NCBI GenBank assembly: GCA_002938315.1
Contig: PTLL01000008.1
Location: 1-54,534 of the forward strand
Direction: 5' to 3'
Length of the DNA: 54,534 nt
Source of the DNA: Alphaproteobacteria bacterium MarineAlpha3_Bin2
GTDB lineage: Bacteria > Pseudomonadota > Alphaproteobacteria > Rhodospirillales > Casp-alpha2
Each line of letters begins with the position of its first letter. The stretch's first letter is position 1. Both the position numbers and the translations under genes were made by a program. Under the pieces are notes generated by a model that was not told the origin of the DNA, searched no databases, and saw nothing but the letters and a program-made list of their open reading frames with translations. Below are positions 36,314 to 46,339 of this stretch, piece after piece.

Positions 36314-37068
36314 GATGCAAGACCGTCGATAATTCCCGGAAGATCGGCATGGCGTTCGCAAATGGCGTCAGCGGACGTAGTATCCTTGTCATCATCGCGG
36401 GCCGCCGTGAACAACACCGCCTTCATGCCCAGGGCCTGTGCCCCTTTGATGTCGTTATGGTCACGGTCGCCGATGTGGATCATCTCTTCGACATCAACGC
36501 CCAACTGGCGAGCGGCGGAGAGGAACATGTCGGCGTGCGGTTTGGAATGTCCGGCTTCGTCGGAAAAGGAGAAGCCCTGGAAATATTTCTTGATGCCGTG
36601 GCCGTCCAGCAATTTGCGTAATCCATCCGCCGGCGTGACGATGGTATCCGACACGACGCATAACTTATAGCACCGGGACAGGTCTTCGAGCGCATTGGCG
36701 ATCCCGTCAATAAGATCAGGCGGGAGATCGACCTCCATCCGGCCCATCTCGTCAGCTAGCTTCGCGAGTTCTGCGTCGGGTAGGGTGCGGTCCAATTCCA
36801 TCAACACCCGGGCCAGCCGGTCGGCGACCTTCCAGGTGATGGAATGGCCCATCCAAGCCTTTTTGAAGGCTGCGTCGGCGGCGGCGTAGGCAGCATTGAC
36901 GTCTTCAAGGGCTATTTCCTGATGCCGGTTTAACGCTTCCCACAACAAATGGCGGCGCTCTTCCGGCTTCGGGCGCAAGCCCTGAGCGAGCCGTTTCGGT
37001 TCGTCAGAATCATCGTCGATGATGGTATCCCAAAGGTCAAATGTGACCGCTTTAATCGGTGCACTCAT
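36310..37068 (-). CDS. HAD-superfamily hydrolase
   Basis: A 252-residue HAD protein. Motif I is FDLWDT with nucleophile Asp11 and Trp in place of the usual +2 Asp, a pattern shared with dehalogenase-like and some phosphonatase-like HADs. Motif II is VVSDT, motif III GHSKPHADMF and motif IV IGDRDHNDIKGA. An alpha-helical cap fills residues about 20-105. It forms a two-gene unit with the GATase. It is close to the phosphonate genes but on the other strand, and it lacks the DWAGT start of PhnX. The substrate is unknown. Confidence 0.85.
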   Translation of the reverse strand: MSAPIKAVTFDLWDTIIDDDSDEPKRLAQGLRPKPEERRHLLWEALNRHQEIALEDVNAAYAAADAAFKKAWMGHSITWKVADRLARVLMELDRTLPDAELAKLADEMGRMEVDLPPDLIDGIANALEDLSRCYKLCVVSDTIVTPADGLRKLLDGHGIKKYFQGFSFSDEAGHSKPHADMFLSAARQLGVDVEEMIHIGDRDHNDIKGAQALGMKAVLFTAARDDDKDTTSADAICERHADLPGIIDGLAS

Positions 37069-37115
37069 AGCCGGGGAATGTGAGGCAAGTCCCCATGTTG
37101 GTCAATAGGCTCAAC

Positions 37116-37834
37116 CTATTGCGGAAGGAATATTTCGGCCGCCTCGCGGGCGCGTTTGATCTGGTTCCGGTTCATGCCCGCCGCCAATCGTGAGAGTGCG
37201 GCTTCGGGATTGAACCTGGAATCATAGGCGATGATTTGGTTTTTTCCCTTCATGGCCAGGGTGAACCATTTGTAAGCTTCGACGGCATTAAGACCCCCAG
37301 CATAGCCCTCGGCATACATAGCACCGAGGCGATACTGGGCGACTGGATGCCCCAGCAGGGCGGACTTCTGTACCAGGAAAGGGCCTCGGCATAACCGTGA
37401 GGAACACCCTGCCCTTTGAAATAAAGGTCGCCCAATGCCAGTTGGGCATCAGCATGCCGACCCAGATTAGACACAAGGCGGTACCATTCCGAGGCGCGGA
37501 AATTATCCTGGCGGACGGCTTCGCCACTGGCGTACATGGTGCCGACGAAATACTGGGCCCGACATGGCCAGTTTCGGCGGCCATCGAATACCACTTAAAT
37601 GCCGCCTTCGGGTCCGCCTCAATATGGTCGGCATTGTGATAAAGCTGCGCCAACTCAAACTGAGCATTGATGTTTCCGGCCTCGGCGGCGGGAATTTTTA
37701 CTTCAATACGTTTAATGTGAGCGTTCATGGCGCGCCACGTTGGATCGTCCTTCGGGCCCGCCGAAGAAAAACCACCCGGCGAAACCCGAAAGCCCCAGAA
37801 CCGCCACCGCGAACAGGATCAGCATCCATCTCAT
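37116..37834 (-). pseudogene. Membrane-anchored Sel1-repeat protein with three frameshifts
   Basis: Three one-base changes join four frame pieces into one protein of about 240 residues. It starts at ATG 37834 with a hydrophobic anchor (MRWMLILFAVAVLGLSGFAG). A frame change at about 37761-37764 leads to DDPTWRAMNAHIKRIEV. One base lost in the GGG-CCC run near 37558 separates ETGHVG from AQYFVGTMYASGEA. One base lost near 37371 separates EALSWY from QKSALLGHPVAQYRLG. Sel1 repeats (A..LG..Y..G....D...A..WY..A) are clear throughout and end KRAREAAEIFLPQ. Such proteins scaffold complexes. It is broken here. Confidence 0.8.
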
Positions 37835-37900
37835 GGACGTAGTTTTAGCCGCCGCCGAATGAAGGCGGGAGTCCAAAAATCGAAAAGTAGCTGGGATAGC

Positions 37901-38212
37901 TTATTTAGCGAGGTTGTGCTCGTTGAGATCGACCCGCTTGCGACCGGGGTTGGGATCGGGCCGGTCTTAACACGTCACCCTGGCCAGGGTCCTATAACAA
38001 AAGATGTTCTGTTTGATCTTTGGCTCGTCCTCTTCGCAGTAGGTCAGATCCTTTTCTTTGCGGATGCTCGAACAGTTCTTGCCGCTCGTCATCGATATCA
38101 CGTGATCGGTCATGGTATTGTCAGTGCCGATAACGAAGGCCCCTTCCACAGGGACATAGGTGGTGCATCCGCCAAGAATAAATATAAAGACCAGAACCGC
38201 GATGAGACGCAT
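37901..38212 (-). pseudogene. Small lipoprotein gene with a premature stop
   Basis: ATG 38212, behind AAGGGAG, opens a lipoprotein signal with lipobox LGGC (Cys16). The body is YVPVEGAFVIGTDNTMTD.., with KNCSSIRKEKDLTYCEEDEP. After CYRTLARVTC comes TAA (37967-37969), but the same frame continues DRPDPNPGRKRVDLNEHN and ends at a second TAA at 37901. The continued composition suggests a Tyr codon mutated to TAA. The truncated form keeps most of the protein and might still be made. The family is unnamed. Confidence 0.7.
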
Positions 38213-38369
38213 GGTCGACTCCCTTCAGAATCACACTGAATCATGCCCCTCGCAGAGTTAAGGACAGGTAAACAATACCACATTTTGCTGGAAGACGTTG
38301 TTGATCGAAGCCCCGGTTTGGGCTAATAAACCGTCCCAACACCCCCAAGGAACAAGAAAGGGCTCCGAT

Positions 38370-38924
38370 ATGGTGTCCACGACAACACCGGTTTGTGATT
38401 TCGGCTGGAAAGCCCCTGATTTCTCACTCACCGGCACCGATGGCAAAACTTACACGCTGGAAGGTATTAAAGGCGAAAAAGGCACGCTGGTGATGTTTAT
38501 CTGCAATCACTGTCCCTATGTGAAAGCGGTGCACGAACGCTTGGTTCGGGATATCAAGGAAATTCAGGGCTTAGGCTTCGGCGTTATCGCTATCATGTCC
38601 AACGACCCCGAGGATTATCCCGAGGATTCCTTCGAAAATATGAAGGCGGTGGCAAAGGAAAAGGGCTTCACCTTTCCCTACGTGATCGACGATACGCAAG
38701 ATGTCGTCCGCGCCTACGGCGCCATCTGTACCCCCGACTTCTACGGTTTCAATGCGGGCCAGGAACTACAATACAGGGGCCGTCTGGATGCCTCAGGCAG
38801 AAACCCTGAGGCCCCCGATACCCGTCGCGAACTGTTGGAAGCCATGACCCAGATAGCCGAAACCGGTACTGGTCCCACTGAACAAACTGCCAGCATCGGA
38901 TGTTCCATCAAGTGGCGGGAATAA
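38370..38924 (+). CDS. Thioredoxin-fold (AhpC/TSA-like) protein
   Basis: A 184-residue redoxin started at ATG 38370; a longer in-frame start at 38298 lacks a site. The fold opens CDFGWKAPDFSLTGTDGKTY, followed by VMFICNHCPYVKA with Cys45 and Cys48 as a CxxC pair. It has no signal peptide, so it is cytosolic. Members of this group are common thioredoxin-family proteins of unproven role, with disulfide reduction or peroxide removal likely. It stands alone between the decayed zone and the YfgM-bamB-der group. Confidence 0.87.
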   Translation: MVSTTTPVCDFGWKAPDFSLTGTDGKTYTLEGIKGEKGTLVMFICNHCPYVKAVHERLVRDIKEIQGLGFGVIAIMSNDPEDYPEDSFENMKAVAKEKGFTFPYVIDDTQDVVRAYGAICTPDFYGFNAGQELQYRGRLDASGRNPEAPDTRRELLEAMTQIAETGTGPTEQTASIGCSIKWRE

Positions 38925-39030
38925 CAGGAAAATATCGCTAACCGATGTTTGCCTTCCCGGCACGGTGAGACTATTTTAGCCTCGAAATTAGTGAATTGAA
39001 GGCTCCTTAAACGCCTTTCGGAGTTACCCT

Positions 39031-39699
39031 GTGGCCGAAAAAACAGAAGACGACATCCTTTTCCAAGAAATCGATGATGAACTGCGCCAGGATCGCGCCC
39101 AACAGCTGTGGAAAGCCTATGGAAAATATGCGATCACCGCCGTTGTCGTCCTTGTCGCTTCTGTCGCCGGGTACCAGGGGTGGCGTAATTACGACCTTTC
39201 CACCCGGCTCGCCGCCGGCGAGCGTTTCAGCGCCGCCATGGAGCTTGCCGCCAACGAAAAAATTGATGAGGCGTTTAAGGCTTTCGCCGACATCGCCACT
39301 GACGGAAATAAGGGATACCAACTGTTGGCGCGCTTCAGCCAAGCCCGGCTTTTGGCCCAAAACGGAAACTCGCGGGATGCCTCGTTGGCCTATCGGGTTT
39401 TAGCCGATGATGTTTCCATTGATACGCTGTACCGGGAATTAGCTGTAATCCTCAGCGCTTATGAAGATTTAAATACCCCCGGCACCGATATCGCGGCACT
39501 GAAAGAACGATTGCTGCCGTTAATGGCCAAAACCAACCCCTGGCGGTTCAGCGCCAAAGAAATTACCGGCCTTTTGTTTAGGCGGTCTGGCGATAAAACC
39601 AAGGCGCGGGAACTGTTTTCGGCCCTGGCCGAAGACAGGAATACCCCTCAAGGGGTTCGCACCAGGGCCCTGGAAATGCTATCCATTCTGGGCAAGTGA
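39031..39699 (+). CDS. YfgM-like membrane-anchored TPR protein
   Basis: A 222-residue protein started at GTG 39031 behind CGGAG. A short cytosolic N-terminus rich in acidic residues is followed by one helix (about 37-55, YAITAVVVLVASVAGYQGW) and a periplasmic TPR-like region (ANEKIDEAFKAFADIATDG.., ALKERLLPLM). This is the TPR_21/YfgM-like partner usually encoded just before bamB. YfgM is an ancillary factor of the Sec translocon that works with periplasmic chaperones. It is 9 bp upstream of bamB. Confidence 0.83.
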   Translation: MAEKTEDDILFQEIDDELRQDRAQQLWKAYGKYAITAVVVLVASVAGYQGWRNYDLSTRLAAGERFSAAMELAANEKIDEAFKAFADIATDGNKGYQLLARFSQARLLAQNGNSRDASLAYRVLADDVSIDTLYRELAVILSAYEDLNTPGTDIAALKERLLPLMAKTNPWRFSAKEITGLLFRRSGDKTKARELFSALAEDRNTPQGVRTRALEMLSILGK

Positions 39700-39708
39700 T
39701 TCCCGAAT

Positions 39709-41085
39709 ATGGAATTTAAGTCAATGACGGCACCCGACTTAAAATTTGAATGGTTGGCAAAATCCCCGGCTTTTGCTTTCGCCGCCCTGTTGTTGCTGGC
39801 GCTCGGCGGCTGCACCAACCCCACCAAATGGTTCGAGAAAGACAAAGATCCTCCCCTGCCGGGAGATCGGATTGCGGTACTGCTTCACCAACGCACCCTC
39901 AGCCCCGACCCGAAACTGGCAAAAGTTCAAATTCTTCTGCCCGCGCCCGCTCCTAACGACGACTGGCCGCAATCGGGGGGATACCCCAACCATGCCATGC
40001 ACCACATGCAGGTGCCGGAAACCATCAAGGAAGCCTGGTCTGTTGATGTCGGTGAAGGTTCCGATGATGAAGAGCGTCTGGTCTCATCTCCGGTGGTCGG
40101 AAACGGGCGAGTATACGTTATTGATTCATCCTCAGTTGTCAGCGCCTACGGCATTGCCGGTGGAAAGCAACTGTGGAAAACGAATTTGACCCCGGACGAG
40201 GAAGACGAAGGCCACATCCCCGGGGGTGTCGCTTTTCAAAATGGGCGAATTTTCGTCAGCACCGGGTTCGCCCAGGTCATTGCCCTGAATGCCGCCAATG
40301 GTGCTGAAATTTGGCGCGAAAACATTGCCAGCCCGGCACGCAGCGCGCCGACGGTCCGTGCCGGACGGGTATTCGTGACCACTATCGACAATAGGCTGTT
40401 CGCCATCAACGCCGAAAATGGCGAAGGGCTGTGGACCCACACTGGCCTTTCGGAAGCCGCAAGTCTTTTGGGTAGTGCCAGCCCGGCGGTCGGCAACGGC
40501 GTCGTGGTAGTTCCCTATACGTCTGGAGAGCTTATCGCCCTGAAAGCTGAAACCGGCCGATTGCTTTGGCAGGAGAGCCTGAGTTCGATCAAACGTACCG
40601 ACGTGGTTTCCAATTTGGCCCATATCCGGGGCCGCCCAGTGATTGATAGGGGCCGAGTCTTCGCCATCAGTCACGGCGGCATCATGGGTGCCTTCGACCT
40701 GCGCAACGGACGTCGCCTTTGGCAGAAAGAAATCGGCGGATCACAAAGCCCCTGGGTCGCCGGTGATTATATTTTCGTCATCACCAATGATGCCGAGATC
40801 GCAGCCGTTTCACGTAAGACCGGCGGCATTCACTGGGTCCGGGCGCTACCGCGTTACAAAGACCCCGATGACCAGGAGAATCCCATTGTATGGACCGGGC
40901 CGATCCTGGTCAGCGACCGCCTGATCGCCGCCGGGTCGCACGGCGAGGCCCTGGCCATTTCACCATACACCGGGCGCATCCTCGGTAGCGTCGAATTACC
41001 GTCGGGGATTTCGGTTCCGCCCATCGTCGCCGGCGATACCGTCTATTTCCTTGCCGACGATGCCGATTTGGTCGCCTATCGCTAA
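39709..41085 (+). CDS. bamB: Outer-membrane assembly lipoprotein BamB
   Basis: A 458-residue lipoprotein with lipobox LGGC near residue 35 and an eight-bladed PQQ-like beta-propeller (repeated V.NGRVYVID...G..LW patterns). It is the BamB subunit that helps BamA insert beta-barrel proteins. ATG 39709 and ATG 39724 are both possible starts, giving signal peptides of slightly different length. It is followed 51 bp later by der, the same order as in E. coli (yfgM-bamB-der), which supports the call. Confidence 0.93.
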   Translation: MEFKSMTAPDLKFEWLAKSPAFAFAALLLLALGGCTNPTKWFEKDKDPPLPGDRIAVLLHQRTLSPDPKLAKVQILLPAPAPNDDWPQSGGYPNHAMHHMQVPETIKEAWSVDVGEGSDDEERLVSSPVVGNGRVYVIDSSSVVSAYGIAGGKQLWKTNLTPDEEDEGHIPGGVAFQNGRIFVSTGFAQVIALNAANGAEIWRENIASPARSAPTVRAGRVFVTTIDNRLFAINAENGEGLWTHTGLSEAASLLGSASPAVGNGVVVVPYTSGELIALKAETGRLLWQESLSSIKRTDVVSNLAHIRGRPVIDRGRVFAISHGGIMGAFDLRNGRRLWQKEIGGSQSPWVAGDYIFVITNDAEIAAVSRKTGGIHWVRALPRYKDPDDQENPIVWTGPILVSDRLIAAGSHGEALAISPYTGRILGSVELPSGISVPPIVAGDTVYFLADDADLVAYR

Positions 41086-41136
41086 CGGTTTCCATCGCTC
41101 CCGTCCCGTCAACATGGGCTACGATTGCTTCATATC

Positions 41137-42510
41137 ATGTCTTTCACCGTCGCCGTCATCGGCCGCCCCAATGTGGGAAAGTCCACGCTCTTTAACCGCC
41201 TGACCGGTAAACGGCTGGCCATCGTTGATGACACGCCAGGCGTTACCCGTGACCGCCGTGAAGGCGCCGCCGGCATCGCCGATCTCGATTTCACCCTGAT
41301 CGATACCGCCGGGCTCGACGATTCGAAGAATGAAAGCCTGGAAGCCCGCATGCACGGCCAAAGCGAACGCGCCATCCAGGATGCCGATGTTGCCTTGTTT
41401 CTGATCGATGCCCGCGCCGGCGTAATGCCGCTGGACAAATACTTCTCCGATTGGCTGCGTAAGCATTCGACACCGGTGATCCTGGTCGCCAACAAGTGTG
41501 AAGGCGGCGCCGGGCAAGGCGGTCTGATGGAAGCCTTCAGCCTCGGCCTGGGCGAGCCCATTCCGGTTTCCGCCGAACATGGCGAAGGACTGGACGGTCT
41601 TTACGAGGCGTTATTGCCGTTCGGCCCCATCACCGATGATCCTGCCGTTGACGAGCCTGTAGACGAGGAAGTTGAGGAAGATGATTGGGAATCCCGGCCC
41701 CTGCAACTGGCCATCGTCGGGCGGCCCAATGTCGGCAAATCGACCATCGTCAACAAGCTTCTCGGCGAAGACCGGGTGCTGACCGGGCCCGAGGCCGGCA
41801 TCACACGGGATTCCATCTCGATTTCATGGGCATTCAATGACCGCGCCATTCGCCTCATCGACACCGCCGGACTGCGCCGCAAAGCACGGGTGAAAAAGAA
41901 GCTGGAGGGACTATCGGTCGGCGATACGCTCAATGCCATCCGCTTCGCCGAGGTCGTGGTATTAGTGCTGGATGGCACCCTCGGCCTAGAAAAACAGGAC
42001 CTCTCCATCGCCCGCCTGGTCATCGAGGAAGGCCGGGCGCTAATTATCGCCGTCAACAAATGGGACATCACCGAAGATAAAAAGAAAGCCATGGGCGGCA
42101 TCCAAGACCGGCTGCAAACCTCCATGCCACAGGTCCGTGGGGTTCCCGTCGTCACCTTTTCCGCGCTCAAAGGGAAGGGCCTGAATAAACTGCTGCCGGC
42201 GGTACTTAAGGTCCACAAGATTTGGAATCAACGGGTTGATACCGGGTCGCTCAACCGCTGGCTCGAAGGAATGACGGCAAGCCATCCGCCGCCGGTGGTC
42301 AAGGGCCGGCGCTTCAAGCTGCGCTACATGACCCAGGCCAAGGCGCGGCCACCGACCTTCATCCTATTCACCAGCCGCAAGGACGGTTTGCCGGAAAGCT
42401 ATTTACGCTACCTCACCGGCGGCTTGCGCGTAGCCTTCGGATTGGATGCCGTACCGATCCGCATCCACCTGCGCGCCGGCAACAATCCTTACGCGAAGGA
42501 TAAGAAATAG
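41137..42510 (+). CDS. der: Ribosome assembly GTPase Der (EngA)
   Basis: A 457-residue double GTPase. The first G1 motif GRPNVGKST begins at residue 9 and the second near 194. NKCEG and NKWDI are the two base-recognition motifs, and a KH-like domain fills the C-terminus (from about 360, [20 protein letters not shown]). An acidic linker ([12 protein letters not shown]) joins the domains. It matures the 50S subunit. ATG 41137 is preferred over TTG 41125. Its stop is 6 bp from the stop of the convergent coxM. Confidence 0.96.
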   Translation: MSFTVAVIGRPNVGKSTLFNRLTGKRLAIVDDTPGVTRDRREGAAGIADLDFTLIDTAGLDDSKNESLEARMHGQSERAIQDADVALFLIDARAGVMPLDKYFSDWLRKHSTPVILVANKCEGGAGQGGLMEAFSLGLGEPIPVSAEHGEGLDGLYEALLPFGPITDDPAVDEPVDEEVEEDDWESRPLQLAIVGRPNVGKSTIVNKLLGEDRVLTGPEAGITRDSISISWAFNDRAIRLIDTAGLRRKARVKKKLEGLSVGDTLNAIRFAEVVVLVLDGTLGLEKQDLSIARLVIEEGRALIIAVNKWDITEDKKKAMGGIQDRLQTSMPQVRGVPVVTFSALKGKGLNKLLPAVLKVHKIWNQRVDTGSLNRWLEGMTASHPPPVVKGRRFKLRYMTQAKARPPTFILFTSRKDGLPESYLRYLTGGLRVAFGLDAVPIRIHLRAGNNPYAKDKK

Positions 42511-42516
42511 CCTCCC

Positions 42517-43311
42517 CTAGCCGCAAGCCTCGACCGCGCGTATGGCCATGACCTTGACCAAATTAGCCCGATATTCGGCACTCGCGTGAATGTCCGAATT
42601 CAGACCGTCCGCCGGGATTGTTACGCTATCCAGCGCGGAAGGGGAAAAGTCGTTGCCAAGCGCTTCCTCCAACACTTCAGCCCGGTGGGCATGGGAAGAA
42701 GCACCCGTAACGGCAACCCGTACCCCGTCAGGAGTTTGCGCAACGAAAACGCCGACCAGAGCAAAGCGGGACGCCGGTTGCTTAAACTTCTTGTAGGCTG
42801 CTTTCGACGGTTGCGGAAATGAAACCGAGGTAATCATCTCGCCCTCTTCCAGGGCAGTTTCAAACAGGCCAACAATGAAGTCGTCTGCAGCGATCTGACG
42901 TTTGTCAGTCGTGATGGTCGCTCCCAACGCCAAAATGGCTGCCGGGTAATCCGCCGCCGGGTCATTATTAGCCAGCGACCCACCAAGGGTTCCCGAATTG
43001 CGGACCTGTCGATCTCCGATGACGCTTGCAAGGGACGCAAGTGCCGGAATGGCACCCTGAACATCGGCCGATGAGTTGACTTCCGCATGGGTCGTCATTG
43101 CGCCAATAGTTACTGCCCCCCCCTTAACCTGAATGCCCTTGAGATCGGCAATTCCTCCAAGGTCAACCAGATCCGAGGGTGCCGCCAGACCTAGTTTCAT
43201 GACCGCGAGCAAGGTTTGGCCACCGGCCAGAAACTTGCCATCATCAGCCCCGCTGATCGCAGCGGCCGCATCGGTGACGCTGCCAGGACGGTGATATTCG
43301 AAAGAGTTCAT
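42517..43311 (-). CDS. coxM: Molybdenum hydroxylase, FAD subunit (CoxM-like)
   Basis: A 264-residue medium subunit started at ATG 43311; longer in-frame starts run into coxL. It has the FAD-binding motifs [15 protein letters not shown] near 31-45 and [16 protein letters not shown] near 107-122, then the CO-dehydrogenase flavoprotein C-terminal domain. It passes electrons from the iron-sulfur clusters to an acceptor. It is last in the S-L-M order. The substrate depends on the large subunit and is not certain to be CO. Confidence 0.88.
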   Translation of the reverse strand: MNSFEYHRPGSVTDAAAAISGADDGKFLAGGQTLLAVMKLGLAAPSDLVDLGGIADLKGIQVKGGAVTIGAMTTHAEVNSSADVQGAIPALASLASVIGDRQVRNSGTLGGSLANNDPAADYPAAILALGATITTDKRQIAADDFIVGLFETALEEGEMITSVSFPQPSKAAYKKFKQPASRFALVGVFVAQTPDGVRVAVTGASSHAHRAEVLEEALGNDFSPSALDSVTIPADGLNSDIHASAEYRANLVKVMAIRAVEACG

Positions 43312-43324
43312 ACTGCGGTCCTCC

Positions 43325-45676
43325 TTATTCAGCAGCCTGGCAAGCTTGCCAGACTTTTTCCGGGGTTGCGGGCATTTCGATGTGGGCAACGCCGCAAGCG
43401 TCTGTAATCGCGTTGATGACAGCGGGTGGGGCGGCAATCGCGCCGGCTTCGCCGCAACCTTTGGCGCCGAGCGGATTCAACGGAGACGGCGTTGACGTGG
43501 TTCCAACATCAAAGGACGGCAGGTCATCGGCGCGCGGCATGGTGTAATCCATGTACGACCCTGTAACCAACTGACCATTTTCGTCGTATTTGGCGGCTTC
43601 AAGCATGGCCTGGCCAACTCCCTGACCTATACCTCCGTGAATTTGACCCTCCACAATCATCGGATTGATGATCGTGCCAAAATCATCCACCGCCGTGTAG
43701 CGTACGATGTCAGTCTCGCCCGTGGCCGGGTCTACTTCCACTTCGCAAATGTGAACGCCGGCCGGGAATGAGAAATTGACCGGGTCGTAGAAGGCCTGTT
43801 CATGCAGTCCAGGCTCCAGCCCCTCGGGGTAATTGTGCGGCACATAAGCCGTAAAGGCCACTTCACCGATCGTCAACGACTTGTTGGTGTTCTTCACGGT
43901 GAAAATACCGTCAGCGAATTCGATGTCCTCTTCCGCTGCTTCGAGGCTATGGGCCGCAATGATCTTGCCCTTGGCGACGATCTTATCCGCCGCTTTCACA
44001 ATAGCTGAACCGCCAACGACGAGTGACCTTGAGCCATAGGTGCCCATGCCAAACGGTCCCTTGTCGGTATCTCCTTCGACGACCTCGATATTTTCCATGG
44101 GAACACCGAGTTGCTCGGAGACGACCTGAGCAAATGTGGTTTGATGGCTCTGGCCCTGGCTGTGGGTTCCAGTCATGACCGTGACATTGCCGGTGGCGTT
44201 AAAGCGGATATCGGCGGATTCGTACAGTCCAACGCCGCCGCCAAGAGCGCCCACTGCCGCCGATGGCGCGATTCCACAGGCCTCGATATAGGACGAATAC
44301 CCCAGACCCCGACGTTTGCCATTGGCTTCGCTTTCCTTCCGGCGCGCATCAAAACCAGCCACATCGGCCATTTCACAGGCCTTGTCCAGGCTCGCCCCGT
44401 AATCACCAATGTCGTACTGATGCACGACGGGGGTTTGGTAGGGGAAGGCATCCGGCTGGATATAGTTTCTGCGACGCAGTTCCGCCGGATCGATCTTCAA
44501 TTCCCGGGCAGCCGTTTCGACCGCGCGTTCCAGCAGATATGTGGCTTCCGGACGACCGGCGCCGCGCAAGGCATCAACGGGCGCTGTATTGGTAAACACA
44601 CCTTGAACATCACAATAGATTGCGGGAGTGGTATAATTTCCGGCCAGCAACGTCGCGTAAAGGTAGGTCGGAACAGCCGTGGCGAACGTCGAGAGATAGG
44701 CGCCAAGGTTGGCTTTGGTGTTGACCCGAAGCCCTAAGAACTTGCCGTCGGCATCCAGGGCCAGTTCGGCCTTGGAAACATGATCACGGCCGTGGGCATC
44801 CGAAAGGAAGCTTTCTGAACGCTGTGCCGTCCATTTTATCGGGCGCCCTATCTTGCGCGTCGCCCAGGTGCAGACAACCTCTTCGGCATAGATAAATATC
44901 TTTGACCCAAATCCACCGCCAACATCGGGCGCGATGACCCTCAGTTTGTGCTCTGGCGCCACCTGATTAAAGGCCGATATGACCAGACGATGCAAATGCG
45001 GGTTTTGCGAGGTGACATACAGCGTCCAGTCACCGGTTCCCTTGTTGAATTCCGCCAGACAGGCCCGGGGCTCGACGGCGTTCGGGATGAGGCGATTGTT
45101 GATGACCTCGATGGTCGTGACATGGGCGGCATCGGCGAAGGCCGCATCGGTTGCTTCCGCGTCGCCAATTTCCCAATCATAACAAAGATTCGCGGGCGCC
45201 TCGTCATGGATTTGGATGGTGTTATCTTGGGCGGTCGCTGTGTCGACAACCGCGGTCAAAACCTCATAATCAACTTCAACGGCTTCTGCGCCATCATCGG
45301 CCTCAGCCTTGGTGTCGGCGATCACAACGGCGACATGGTCGCCGACGTAGTTGACCTTGCCGACTGCAAGAGCATGGTGGGGAGGTGAATTATGGGCTTC
45401 GACGCCGTGTTTGCCGGCAATATTCCAACCGCAGATCAGCGGCCCGATGCCATCGGCGACCAGCTCTTCGCCTGTCAATACGGCGAGGACTCCCGGCATC
45501 GCCGCGGCCGCAGAGGTATTGATGCCTTTGATCTTGGCATGAGCGTGAGGTGAGCGGACAAACGACGCGTATGATTGTCCGCGGAGATTGATATCGTCGA
45601 CAAAGTTGCCTGCTCCTGTTAAGAAGCGTTGGTCTTCGGTGCGCTTTACCGCAGCGCCAATTCCTGTTTCAGACAT
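43325..45676 (-). CDS. coxL: Molybdenum hydroxylase, large catalytic subunit (CoxL-like, form II type)
   Basis: A 783-residue catalytic subunit started at ATG 45676. It has the aldehyde oxidase/xanthine dehydrogenase hammerhead N-terminus and the molybdopterin-binding region, with GGGFGSK near 255, [10 protein letters not shown] near 520 and GAKGCGEAG with the catalytic Glu near 742. The active-site loop reads ALRGAGR near 370. Form I, true CO dehydrogenases have AYxCSFR, and form II have AYRGAGR. So this is a form II-like hydroxylase. Oxidation of CO is doubtful; other small carbonyl or N-heterocyclic compounds are as likely. Confidence 0.9.
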   Translation of the reverse strand: MSETGIGAAVKRTEDQRFLTGAGNFVDDINLRGQSYASFVRSPHAHAKIKGINTSAAAAMPGVLAVLTGEELVADGIGPLICGWNIAGKHGVEAHNSPPHHALAVGKVNYVGDHVAVVIADTKAEADDGAEAVEVDYEVLTAVVDTATAQDNTIQIHDEAPANLCYDWEIGDAEATDAAFADAAHVTTIEVINNRLIPNAVEPRACLAEFNKGTGDWTLYVTSQNPHLHRLVISAFNQVAPEHKLRVIAPDVGGGFGSKIFIYAEEVVCTWATRKIGRPIKWTAQRSESFLSDAHGRDHVSKAELALDADGKFLGLRVNTKANLGAYLSTFATAVPTYLYATLLAGNYTTPAIYCDVQGVFTNTAPVDALRGAGRPEATYLLERAVETAARELKIDPAELRRRNYIQPDAFPYQTPVVHQYDIGDYGASLDKACEMADVAGFDARRKESEANGKRRGLGYSSYIEACGIAPSAAVGALGGGVGLYESADIRFNATGNVTVMTGTHSQGQSHQTTFAQVVSEQLGVPMENIEVVEGDTDKGPFGMGTYGSRSLVVGGSAIVKAADKIVAKGKIIAAHSLEAAEEDIEFADGIFTVKNTNKSLTIGEVAFTAYVPHNYPEGLEPGLHEQAFYDPVNFSFPAGVHICEVEVDPATGETDIVRYTAVDDFGTIINPMIVEGQIHGGIGQGVGQAMLEAAKYDENGQLVTGSYMDYTMPRADDLPSFDVGTTSTPSPLNPLGAKGCGEAGAIAAPPAVINAITDACGVAHIEMPATPEKVWQACQAAE

Positions 45677-45680
45677 TCCG

Positions 45681-46148
45681 TCATCCTCCCATCCGTGAAG
45701 CGCCGTCTTGGATCGCTTTGACAATGTTGTGATAGCCAGTGCAACGGCAGATATTGCCGTCCAATTGTTCGCGGATCGTTGCTTCATCCGCACCCGGATT
45801 ATTGTTCACCAGATCGATCGCGCTCATGACCATGCCCGGCGTGCAAAAGCCGCATTGCAAACCATGGTGCTCCTTGAATGCGGCCTGCATCGGGTGCATC
45901 TCATCGCCGCTTGCCAGACCTTCGATGGTAGCGACGTCCGCCCCTTCGGCCTGAACAGCCAGCATGGTACATGATTTAACGGATTTGCCTCCGACGTGCA
46001 CCACACAGGCGCCGCATTGGCTAGTATCACAACCGACATGTGTGCCGGTCAGACCAATATTATCTCTAATGAAATGGACGAGCAAAGTCCTTACATCAAC
46101 ATCCGCTGAAACAGCGTTGCCGTTCACCGTCATGGATATGGTGGGCAT
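45681..46148 (-). CDS. coxS: Molybdenum hydroxylase, iron-sulfur subunit (CoxS-like)
   Basis: A 155-residue small subunit with two [2Fe-2S] clusters. The plant-ferredoxin-type cluster uses Cys40, 45, 48 and 60 ([10 protein letters not shown]); the second uses Cys99, 102, 134 and 136 (QCGFCTPG and CRCTGYHNI). It is the first gene of the S-L-M set, started at ATG 46148 behind GGGGAGGAT and 4 bp before coxL. The gap to serA carries a terminator, so a separate promoter lies in about 46150-46275. Confidence 0.92.
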   Translation of the reverse strand: MPTISMTVNGNAVSADVDVRTLLVHFIRDNIGLTGTHVGCDTSQCGACVVHVGGKSVKSCTMLAVQAEGADVATIEGLASGDEMHPMQAAFKEHHGLQCGFCTPGMVMSAIDLVNNNPGADEATIREQLDGNICRCTGYHNIVKAIQDGASRMGG

Positions 46149-46279
46149 GAGTATCCTCCCCTTTGAAAGCCTGTGGAAAGGACCGAAGCAACCCGCGCGG
46201 AACCGCCGGACTAGACCCCAGGGCGGTTACACCGCCACCCTCCCATGGCATTTTGCCCGCTTAGTCGCAACGAGCTTGG

Positions 46280-46311
46280 AAAAAAGTCTAACACTACAAA
46301 GGACAAGTGTT
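46280..46311 (-). terminator. Terminator after serA
   Basis: On the minus strand AACACT pairs with AGTGTT (46306-46311 and 46290-46295) around a 10-nt loop, followed by AGACTTTTTT. The stem is short, but a T-rich run follows on both strands, so it may work in both directions. It separates serC-serA from the cox genes. Confidence 0.55.
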
Positions 46312-46339
46312 GAATCTTTTTTTAGGCCCAGGGCCGCCC

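Noticed and set aside
43325-45676. Calling the cluster a true (form I) CO dehydrogenase
   Set aside because: The diagnostic AYxCSFR loop is absent.
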